Assembly (NCBI GenBank): GCA_964483805.1
Contig: CAZADH010000074.1
Coordinates: 1 to 22,865 of the forward strand
DNA: 22,865 nt
Direction of reading: 5' to 3'
Origin: CAZADH01 sp964483805
GTDB lineage: Bacteria; Muiribacteriota; Ozemobacteria; Ozemobacterales; Ozemobacteraceae
The position numbers were made by a program, and so were the translations under genes. Positions within the stretch are counted from its first letter, which is position 1. Each line of letters begins with the position of its first letter. The notes under the pieces were generated by a model that was not told where the DNA came from, ran no database searches, and worked only from the letters and a program-made list of their open reading frames with translations. Positions 1-7,126 of this stretch are shown here, in pieces.

Positions 1-1
1 G

Positions 2-886
2 GGTGGCGGCACGGCGACATCCCTGACCCAACTGCTGCTCGCAGCACTCGACGACCGACGCAGGCCGGCCCCGGCAAGACTTGCCGCGCGCCAGGCATAC
101 GATGTATTGCTTGGCGTCGGGCGCTCGCTCGCCCTGCCGGCGGCTGACCAGGCCACTCTGCAGGGTGGCAGCGCGCAACTCTCCGCACGATTGGTGGCGA
201 TCGCGCAAGATGCGACCGAGGACGCGACACTGCGTCAAGACATCCTCGGCCAGATCCACCGGTGGGCACCCACTGCGGTCGCCGAACTCCAGGGCCACGG
301 CGTCATGCCCGTGGTGCCGGTGCCGTCGCGACGCGAGCACAAAGACTGGTCACCCGAGGGCAAGCTGCGCCTCTCGCTGCAGGTGCGCCTCGGCGAGGTG
401 GCCGACCTGCTGAGCGAAGGCCGCGAACCCGATCTCGACCGGGTGATCACCGCCCTCCGCCTGGCCCCGACCTTTGCCTCCTGGCTGCCGACGAGCGCCG
501 ATCGACTCGAGCCGTTGGTGCGCCAGTTGATCGCCAGTCGCTTGCCGGTGCCGATGAAAACGAAACCGACCACGCTCGGCGCCATGGCCCTCGAAAACTG
601 GCCACTGCTCTTCCCATGCAACGACGAGACGGCGGCATGGGCAGAAGAGGCCATCCGCGAGGGCTTGCGCCTTGCCGTCGTCGCCGGTCATCCCGCCATT
701 CCCGTTGCCGATCGGGTCCGGTCGTGCTGCGGCACCGCCGAACGCGCAGCCATCTGCACTGCCTGGCTCGACGACGTCGGCAACAACAAGTTGTCGGCAG
801 CCCAGCGCCAGGCGTTTGTCGAGATGATCGAGCTGTTCGGTCAAAGCGCCCTGGCCAAAAAGGCCAAAGGACTGCTGGTCGGGTGA
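2..886 (+). CDS. Unrecognised soluble protein, 3' part only
   Basis: The frame is open from base 2 to a TGA at 884-886, so at least 294 residues are present and the true start lies upstream of the window. The product is rich in Ala, Leu and Arg and looks largely alpha-helical, with no membrane segment, signal peptide or catalytic motif I recognise. A stretch near VMPVVPVPSRREHKDWSPEG (about residues 100-119 of the visible part) looks like a loop between helical regions. The C-terminus ends in a Lys-rich helix (ALAKKAKGLLVG). A helical-repeat scaffold is possible but not demonstrated. It converges on asnS with 126 bases between them, where I see no convincing terminator. A TTG inside the frame at 107 is not a credible start because the frame continues upstream with the same composition. 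Confidence 0.7.
   Translation, partial: GGGTATSLTQLLLAALDDRRRPAPARLAARQAYDVLLGVGRSLALPAADQATLQGGSAQLSARLVAIAQDATEDATLRQDILGQIHRWAPTAVAELQGHGVMPVVPVPSRREHKDWSPEGKLRLSLQVRLGEVADLLSEGREPDLDRVITALRLAPTFASWLPTSADRLEPLVRQLIASRLPVPMKTKPTTLGAMALENWPLLFPCNDETAAWAEEAIREGLRLAVVAGHPAIPVADRVRSCCGTAERAAICTAWLDDVGNNKLSAAQRQAFVEMIELFGQSALAKKAKGLLVG
94..110. repeat. Dispersed dyad motif, copy in the first gene
   Basis: GGCATAC-GAT-GTATTGC matches GCAATAC-N3-GTATTGC at 12 of 14 half-site positions. It lies in coding sequence and forces the run TAC GAT GTA TTG CTT in a gene that otherwise prefers codons ending in G or C. Confidence 0.55.
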
Positions 887-1012
887 ACGACGACGGATAA
901 CCCGGACGTCACCACCGATAACGACGACGCCGAGCCGGTAACGGCGGACCTCGTTGGAGACCCGTCGCTCATTGACCTGCCGGATGGGACAACCGGCCAA
1001 CCGACATGCCGA

Positions 1013-2461
1013 TCAGAAATCGGCGCTCTTGGGTGTGCGCGGGAACGGCACCACGTCGCGGATGTTGCCCATGCCGGTGACGAACATCAGGAACCGCTCG
1101 AAACCAAGACCGAAGCCACTGTGCACCGCGGTGCCGAACTTGCGGATCTCGAGATACCACCAGACGCTCTCCGGCGGAATCTTCGCCTCGGCGATCTTCG
1201 CCGCAAGCACGTCGTGGCGTTCCTCGCGCTGCGACCCGCCGATGATCTCGCCGATGCCCGGCGCCAGCACATCCATGGCCCGCACCGTCTTGCCGTCGTC
1301 GTTGAGACGCATGTAGAACGCCTTGATCTCTTTGGGGTAGTCGGTCAGGATCGTCGGCTTCTGGAAATGCTTCTCGACCAGGTACCGCTCGTGCTCCGAC
1401 TGCAAGTCAATGCCCCAGCGATCGACGGGATACTGGAACTTCTTCTTCTTGTTGGGCGTCGAATTCATGAGAATATCGATCGCCTCGGTGTAGGTCACGC
1501 GCTCGAACGGCCGCTCGACCATGAACTTGAGCTTCTCGATCAGGCCCATGCCGGCGCGCTCTTCCTGTTTCTTGGTCTTCTCTTCGTCGGCAAAGCGCTT
1601 GTCGAGGAAATCGAGATCGTCTTTGCAGTTGTCGAGGGCGAACTGCACCAGGTATTTCAGGAACTCCTCGGCCAGGTTCATGTTGTCGGTCAGATCGGCG
1701 AACGCCACCTCGGGCTCGATCATCCAGAACTCGGCCGCATGCCGCGAGGTGTTCGAGTTTTCGGCGCGGAAGGTCGGACCGAAGGTGTAGATCTTGCCCA
1801 GCGCCATCGCTGCCAACTCGCCCTCGAGCTGGCCGCTCACGGTCAGGTTCGTCGCCCGGCCGAAGAAATCCTGGGTGAAATCGACGGCGCCGTCGTCGCG
1901 CAGCGGCGGGTTCCTCGCATCGAGCGTGGTGACGCGGAACATCGCTCCGGCGCCCTCGCAATCGGACCCGGTGACGATCGGTGTATGTATATTGTAAAAG
2001 CCCCGGTCGTGAAAGAACTTGTGGATCGCGAAGGTCATCGCATGCCGGATGCGGAACACGGCGCCGAAGGTGTTGGTGCGGAAGCGCAGGTGCGCAATTT
2101 CGCGCAGGAATTCGAAGGAGTGCTTCTTGGGCTGCAACGGGAACTTCTCGGGGTCGGCCGGCCCAAGCACCGTCACCGTCGCGGCTTTGAGTTCGACCGC
2201 CTGCCCCGAGCCCTGCGATGGGATCAAGGTGCCGGTGAATGCCACCGCCGCGCCGGTCGTGACGTGCGCGAGATCCGCCTCGCCGATCGCGCCGTCGGCC
2301 GGATCGACAACCACCTGCAGGTTGCGCTGACACGACCCGTCGTTGACGGCAACGAACGAGACGTTCTTGCTCATCCGCTTGGTGCGGACCCAGCCCTGCA
2401 CCCGAACCAGTTCGGACGAAGGCGCGGTCTGAAGCAACGTGGCGACGGTCGGTGTCAACAT
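1013..2461 (-). CDS. asnS: Asparaginyl-tRNA synthetase (class IIb)
   Basis: Charges tRNA-Asn with asparagine in the cytoplasm, using ATP. The 482-residue product is close to the usual bacterial AsnRS length (about 430-470). Residues about 18-100 form the N-terminal OB-fold that binds the anticodon (VRVQGWVRTKRMSKNVSFV). Class II motif 2 is at about 228-250 (TFGPTFRAENSNTSRHAAEF, then WMIEPE), and motif 3 is GLGFERF at about 451-457, just before the family's terminal VVPFPRTP. The SEHERYL, AFYMRLN and APGIGEIIGGSQREERHDVL blocks are typical of AsnRS, and motif 2 has the Asn-type ENSNTSRH context. The start is ATG at 2461, with GGAG ten bases upstream. A short Lys/Glu-rich insertion (FADEEKTKKQEERAG) precedes the last part of the catalytic domain. 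The gene follows the large gap-containing gene on the same strand after 141 bases, in which I see no clear terminator. Confidence 0.97.
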   Translation of the reverse strand: MLTPTVATLLQTAPSSELVRVQGWVRTKRMSKNVSFVAVNDGSCQRNLQVVVDPADGAIGEADLAHVTTGAAVAFTGTLIPSQGSGQAVELKAATVTVLGPADPEKFPLQPKKHSFEFLREIAHLRFRTNTFGAVFRIRHAMTFAIHKFFHDRGFYNIHTPIVTGSDCEGAGAMFRVTTLDARNPPLRDDGAVDFTQDFFGRATNLTVSGQLEGELAAMALGKIYTFGPTFRAENSNTSRHAAEFWMIEPEVAFADLTDNMNLAEEFLKYLVQFALDNCKDDLDFLDKRFADEEKTKKQEERAGMGLIEKLKFMVERPFERVTYTEAIDILMNSTPNKKKKFQYPVDRWGIDLQSEHERYLVEKHFQKPTILTDYPKEIKAFYMRLNDDGKTVRAMDVLAPGIGEIIGGSQREERHDVLAAKIAEAKIPPESVWWYLEIRKFGTAVHSGFGLGFERFLMFVTGMGNIRDVVPFPRTPKSADF

Positions 2462-2602
2462 GATGTAAATACTCCAGTTCGGCGATCTCTCCGGCGCCGA
2501 CTCACACCCGCGTCAACCACTCGCACTGAGACCCGGGCGTCGGCACCACGGAGGCGATCGAAGGATACCGCGACCGGGCGCCGACGGCAACTGTTTCAGG
2601 CG

Positions 2603-5115
2603 TCAGCGGCGCGGCCGATATCCCGGTTGGTGCGTGGCGGGCAGGTCGCCCTCACGGCCGATGGTCTCGACCATGCGCAATGTCTGGGCGTTCAGCTCGG
2701 CTTGAAACTGGCTGACAGTACCGGCCTGCACGGTGGCATTGATCGTCTCGACCAGCTTCTTCACATCGGGGGGTGCGCCATCGGAAAACCGCGCCCGCTC
2801 GAGGCCGGCCGCGAGCATCTCCGATTTCACCACGTTCTCCCATGAACTGCCGAAGGCGCCGATCATACGGGTGTTCGCCTCGGCGGTGATGGCGGGCATC
2901 TGGTTGGCAATCTCGACGCGGGTCATCCCCTGGCCGCGCAGCTCGCTGACCTTCATGTCGATGTAGGTGGCCCGATATGCCGACGGTTTGACCATGTCGG
3001 CCGAGGTCTCGGCCATGCGCACCGACTTGCGCATCTCGCCCCAGGTCGGGCTGTTCGGGTCGAGTTTGAACAGCTTCGCCAGGAATCCGCTCGGCGGCTG
3101 CAATTCGCGGCGAAACACCTCCTGGCCCTGCGCATCACGCAATACATAGTATTGCTTTCCATTTTCCCCGGTTTCCCGCACCCCGGCGTGCGCGTTCGGG
3201 TCTTCCTTGAAGGCCAGCTTGCGCTCCATGTCTTCGAGCGCTTTTGCTTTGTTGACCGCGGCCTGCAGGTGCTCCTGACGGATCTCCTGCACCGCCAGTT
3301 CGCGGATCTTCGCCGGATCGGTGGGTGCCCCCGGCCGATCGGCAATCTCACGCATCTTGAACTCGGTGTATTCGGGGGTGCCCAACGACTGGGCGAGCGC
3401 CGCCCGCCGGTTGAGATCGATCTCGTGGTCGACCACCCCGGCGATCTCGTCGAGTCGCGCCTTATTGGCGGGCGCACTCTCGGCAGCAACGGCGTCGAGA
3501 CGGGCCTGATTATAGCGGGTTTTCAACTCGGTGATGCGTGCATCGTATTGACGTTTCGCGGCATCAAACTCGGTCAATGAACCGAACTGTCGTGCCGCCG
3601 GCGGATCGGCCAGCGCCTCGTCGAGATCGACCTTGGCCTGGTTCGCTTTCTGCCAGGCCGGGTCATCGGCCTGATACCGCGCATTGATCGCCTGTCGCCG
3701 CTGGGCAGGCAGATCGAACAACTGGGCTTTGCCCACTGCCGCCGTCATCACCGCGGACTGCACCGCCGCATTGGCGACCAGCGCCGAGGTGCCCGCCTCG
3801 ACCGGATCGAGCGCCGCATACGAGGCCTCGAGCCCGGCAATTTTGTCGGCATAGAATCGATACGCGGCCGAATCGGCGGGCAGGTCGCGCTGGATCTTCT
3901 TGCACCGCGCGATCTCGGTCTTGATCTCGTCGCGCTTGAGCAGGGCTCCGTTGGCCCCCGAGATGAACGCGAACGGGTTCGACACCACCGCATTGGCCAC
4001 GAGGCCGGCCTTGTCGGGCGTGCCCAACATCTTGGTCGAGGCGATCTTGGCCCAGTCGCTCTGGGCGGCGACGCCACCGACGGCACCACCAACGAAACCA
4101 CTGATGACCGCGTTGGCCATGGCCGTCTTTTCGTCTTGCACGAACTGCTGCATCGTGTATTTCTCTTTGCGCAGCTTTTCGAGGTCTTTCATCACCTGGA
4201 GCAACTCGTCTTCTTCGGCCCGCGTGCGATTCGTCTTGTTTTCGAGCGCTGTCTGGCGGTCTTTCAGTGCCTTCTCTTTGTCGCCGTAACCGTAGTAACC
4301 GTAGTACCAGGCATTGGTCACGCCAGCTCGGGTCACGTTGGCCAGGGTCGAACCGGCATACTGGGCCAGCCCGACCTTGCCAGCCGTGGTCAGGATGGTG
4401 CGCAGCGTCGCCGGGCCCACATGACTGACGAAACCGGCGGTGAGCATGGTGAAGGGCGCCACCGCACCGTCAACCGCGGCGGCAATCGAGACATCGCGCA
4501 GAATCTTGTCGCGGCTCTTCTTCTCGCCTTTCGGCCGGAACTGGTTCATCCGTTGCTCGTAGGCATAATTGACCACGCCCGAGGTCGCGGCGCCGATCAG
4601 CACCGCACCCAGGACGACCCAGCCCGCGGGCAACGCAAGGGCCGCGGCGAAGCCCATGACGGCGAGCGTCGGCAACAGCGCTTTGCCGATGCTGCGTGCC
4701 GTAGACCAGCTGCGCCTGAGCCGTGGCTTGCCGGCGCGTGACGATGCCGTGGCCGCCATGGCGCAGCTGGCCGCCGTCAGTGGCGGCCAACTGCAACTGA
4801 GCCAGCTNNNNNNNNNNTCGACGCCGCAGCGGGAACAACACCGGCCTGCGCCGTCGGCGTCGCCAAGGTACCTTGTCGGGCCGGAGTCGTGGTGACCCCC
4901 GCTCCGACCTTGATCGCCTGCCCGTCGAATGGCGACGTGCCGGCGGGCGCAGCCTGGCTGGCGCGCGCGCGCGCCAATGCAGACGGAACCGGCGACCCGC
5001 CCCACAAGTCGTTGATCCCCGGGCAGATCCCGAGGAAGCTGACCAGCAGATAAGCAATGAAGAACCGGGACAAGACCGCCCGGTCACGACGAAGGCGCAA
5101 CAGGCTCGCAATCAT
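2603..5115 (-). CDS. Large exported/membrane glycine-rich and coiled-coil protein, split by a sequence gap
   Basis: I do not recognise the family. The start is ATG at 5115, with GGGGG six bases upstream. The N-terminus has a basic stretch and one hydrophobic segment (FFIAYLLVSFLGICPGI, about 18-34) that reads as a signal anchor or signal peptide, followed by an Ala/Pro/Thr-rich linker. A 10-N gap at 4808-4817 interrupts the gene. The frames on the two sides differ, so the true gap length is unknown, and I join them because each side is open up to the gap. After it come a hydrophobic, Gly/Ala-rich pair of segments (LLPTLAVMGFAAALALPAGW, VVLGAVLIGAATSGVVNYAY), a second hydrophobic region, and a charged coiled-coil stretch (KALKDRQTALENKTNRTRAE). 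Next come ISGFVGGAVGGVAAQ and a long helical Lys/Glu/Ala/Gln-rich C-terminal half. It could be a surface or envelope structural protein or a pore-forming effector. No enzyme motif is visible. It is divergent from glnA. Confidence 0.75.
3139..3155. repeat. Perfect copy of the dispersed dyad motif
   Basis: GCAATAC-ATA-GTATTGC is a perfect inverted repeat with 7-base arms and a 3-base centre. It lies inside the large minus-strand gene, where it encodes KQYYVL using TAC TAT GTA TTG. It is the best example of the motif in the window and defines the consensus. Confidence 0.75.
4808..4817. other. Scaffold gap (10 N)
   Basis: Ten consecutive Ns mark an assembly join of unknown true length. The reading frame upstream of it (gene sense) closes about 30 bases after the gap, while a different frame is open from the gap to the gene end. 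This is what a wrongly sized gap produces. Confidence 0.98.
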
Positions 5116-5460
5116 GGTGTACCCCCAAGAATCAGCAGAACTGACTGGTGTGACAAGATGCAGCGACTGACATGTATACCTACCTCATTTTACGCCCGTT
5201 GTTTTGGCAAACTCAAGCGCCGGCCCGGTACTCGCCGCGAACCCCGATCGGTCCTGGTGCACGGTGCGCCGGTCTTGGCGGTTTGCGAAAGCGAACCAAT
5301 CCATTGTGGCAACCTCGGTTGCCGGCGTTTTCAAACAGCCCGTCGGTGTGCTATCGTCTAATGCGTCGGCAGTGCCGGGATCCGGTCTTTGACCCGGCGC
5401 ACGACGGTCGCCAGATCGGCGAGCTGCCCCATTTCAGCGACGCAGAAACGGAGAAAACCT
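5116..5460. promoter_or_regulatory. Divergent intergenic region upstream of glnA and the large minus-strand gene
   Basis: This 345-base region separates two divergent genes. It holds a perfect inverted repeat at 5308-5323 (arms GGCAACC and GGTTGCC, 2-base centre), a candidate operator or small hairpin upstream of glnA. On the plus strand, TTTCAA about 17 bases before TATCGT (near 5351-5356) is a weak sigma70-like candidate. The 5160-5205 stretch is AT-richer than its surroundings and contains GTATAC. I see no credible gene or tRNA here. Confidence 0.4.
5450..5453 (+). promoter_or_regulatory. Ribosome binding site that fixes the glnA start
   Basis: GGAG ends seven bases before the GTG at 5461. 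The frame is also open upstream as far as 5389, but those codons (an Arg/Ser/Cys-rich run) do not resemble glutamine synthetase. The site therefore supports GTG 5461 as the true start. Confidence 0.75.
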
Positions 5461-6921
5461 GTGGATCAGCAACCCAACCTGAGTGCAAACAAGGTGATCA
5501 GTTTCCTCGACAAGAAACCCGAAGAAATCACCAAGCGTGATCTGATCACGTTCATCGAGAAGAATGGCATCCGCATGGTCAACTTCCGCTACGTGGGCGG
5601 CGACGGCAAGCTCAAACTGCTCAACTTCGTCATCAACGACCGCAAGTATCTCGACAAGATCCTGTCGTGCGGCGAGCGCGTCGATGGCTCGAGCCTCTTT
5701 TCGTACATCGACACCGCCGCCAGCGATCTCTACGTGGTGCCCCGGTACAAGACCGCGTTCGTCAATCCGTTTTCGGAACTGCCCTCGCTCGACCTGATGT
5801 GTTCGTTTTACAACAAGCACGGGCAACCGCTCGACATTGCGCCCGAGAACATCCTCAAGAAGGCCCACACGTCGTTGCGCGAGAAGACGGGCCTCTCGCT
5901 CGAAGCGCTGGGCGAGCTCGAATTCTACGTGTCGTCGCCGCTCGACAAGATCTACACGATCACGCCCCAGAAGGGTTACCACGAATCGCACCCGTTCTCG
6001 AAATGGGAGCTCATCCGCGTTGAAGCAATGCGTTGTATTGCTGAGATGGGTGGGCGCATCAAATATGGGCATTCCGAGGTCGGCAATATTGTGTCGGGCG
6101 ACTGGGAGTTCGTGCAACACGAGATCGAGTTTCTGCCGGTCAACGTCGAGGATGCCGCCGACCAGATGGTCATCGCCAAGTGGGCCATTCGCGAAGTGGC
6201 CTACAAACATGAACTCGAGGTGAGTTTCGCGCCCAAGATCACGGTCGGCCATGCCGGCAGCGGCTTGCACGTGCATTCCCGCTTGGTGAAAGACGGCCGC
6301 AACATGATGGTCGACGAGACCGGTTCATTGAGCGACACCGCCAAGAAGATGATCGCCGGCCTGCTCGAACTGTCGCCGTCGATCACCGCTTTCGGCAACA
6401 TCGTCCCGACCTCGTTCTTGCGGCTGGTGCCGCACCAGGAAGCGCCGACCAACATCTGCTGGGGCGACAGCAATCGCTCGGTGCTCGTGCGCGTGCCGCT
6501 GGGCTGGAAAGGCGTCAGCAACATGATCTACGACGCGAACCCCCAGGAGAAAGAGCCGTACAACGACCCGATGGCCAACCAGACCGTCGAACTGCGCAGC
6601 GCCGACGGTTCGGCCAACGTCTATCAGTTGCTGGCCGGCATCACGGTCGCCGCGCGTCACGGCCTGATGAACCCCAACGCCCTCGACCTGGCCAAAAAGC
6701 TGTACGTCAGCGGCAACGTCGGCAAAGACCAGAAGCACCTCAATCTGCCGCAACTGCCGGCCTCATGTGCCGACGCCGGCAAGCAGTTGCTCGAGCAACG
6801 CGCTCACTACGAAGAGTTCGGCGTCTTCCCACCCGCACTCATCGATGGCGTCGCCAAGCACCTGCAGGCGTTCAACGACGCCCTGGCCGCCCTGGTCAAG
6901 CAGTATCTGCACTGCGGCTGA
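5461..6921 (+). CDS. glnA: Glutamine synthetase, type I fold
   Basis: Makes glutamine from glutamate, ammonia and ATP; cytoplasmic, and expected to form a dodecamer. It has 486 residues from the GTG start. An N-terminal beta-grasp domain comes first (MVNFRYVGGDGKLKLLNFVI, then RVDGSSLF). The catalytic barrel includes ELEFYVSSP with a metal-ligand Glu, the His loop KITVGHAGSGLHVHSRL, NRSVLVRVP, and the C-terminal NPMANQTVELRS-like block (actual NDPMANQTVELRSADGSANVY), which carries the conserved Glu and Arg. In adenylylated enzymes the C-terminal region has NLYDLP. Here the equivalent is HLNLPQLPASC with no Tyr at that place, so control by GlnE is unlikely. A glutamine synthetase-like gamma-glutamyl ligase is less likely given the intact active-site blocks. 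A strong terminator follows, so it looks monocistronic. Confidence 0.92.
   Translation: MDQQPNLSANKVISFLDKKPEEITKRDLITFIEKNGIRMVNFRYVGGDGKLKLLNFVINDRKYLDKILSCGERVDGSSLFSYIDTAASDLYVVPRYKTAFVNPFSELPSLDLMCSFYNKHGQPLDIAPENILKKAHTSLREKTGLSLEALGELEFYVSSPLDKIYTITPQKGYHESHPFSKWELIRVEAMRCIAEMGGRIKYGHSEVGNIVSGDWEFVQHEIEFLPVNVEDAADQMVIAKWAIREVAYKHELEVSFAPKITVGHAGSGLHVHSRLVKDGRNMMVDETGSLSDTAKKMIAGLLELSPSITAFGNIVPTSFLRLVPHQEAPTNICWGDSNRSVLVRVPLGWKGVSNMIYDANPQEKEPYNDPMANQTVELRSADGSANVYQLLAGITVAARHGLMNPNALDLAKKLYVSGNVGKDQKHLNLPQLPASCADAGKQLLEQRAHYEEFGVFPPALIDGVAKHLQAFNDALAALVKQYLHCG
6025..6041. repeat. Dispersed dyad motif, copy inside glnA
   Basis: GCAATGC-GTT-GTATTGC matches the consensus at 13 of 14 half-site positions. 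It encodes part of EAMRCIAEMGG with GCA ATG CGT TGT ATT GCT, against a gene that elsewhere uses mainly ATC, TGC, CGC and GCC. Confidence 0.7.
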
Positions 6922-6956
6922 GCCGACGACAAGACACCGCCACCGTTCGCGATCAG

Positions 6957-6995
6957 CGCCGGGAGCCCGTCAGCGGCTTCCGGCGTTGTTGTCTG
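6957..6995 (+). terminator. Intrinsic terminator of glnA
   Basis: An 11-base stem (CGCCGGGAGCC at 6957-6967 with GGCTTCCGGCG at 6975-6985, one G-T wobble) encloses a 7-base loop and is followed directly by TTGTTGTCTG. It begins 36 bases after the glnA stop. In the opposite direction no T-rich tail follows the stem, so it serves glnA and not the converging radical SAM gene. Confidence 0.85.
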
Positions 6996-7126
6996 CGGGA
7001 ATTTTCGCGACCATGGTGGCTTCACCCACGATCCAGGCAGGTCGGTCGGTCACGCGACCCCGGGACGCACCCGGATGCGCCGATGCGGGCCGCGCTCTGC
7101 TCCCCGATGCCACCGCGCCCCAAACG

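Noticed and set aside
980..998. Short GCCGG/CCGGC hairpin downstream of asnS as a terminator
   Set aside because: Only five pairs with a nine-base loop and no T-rich tail in either direction.
1121..2845. Long plus-strand open frame antisense to asnS
   Set aside because: It is a mirror frame of a GC-rich gene: asnS is unmistakable on the other strand, and the antisense translation is Arg/Gly/Val-rich with no domain.
5389..5460. Upstream extension of glnA
   Set aside because: The in-frame codons have no ribosome binding site and do not resemble the enzyme's N-terminus; GTG 5461 has GGAG at seven bases.
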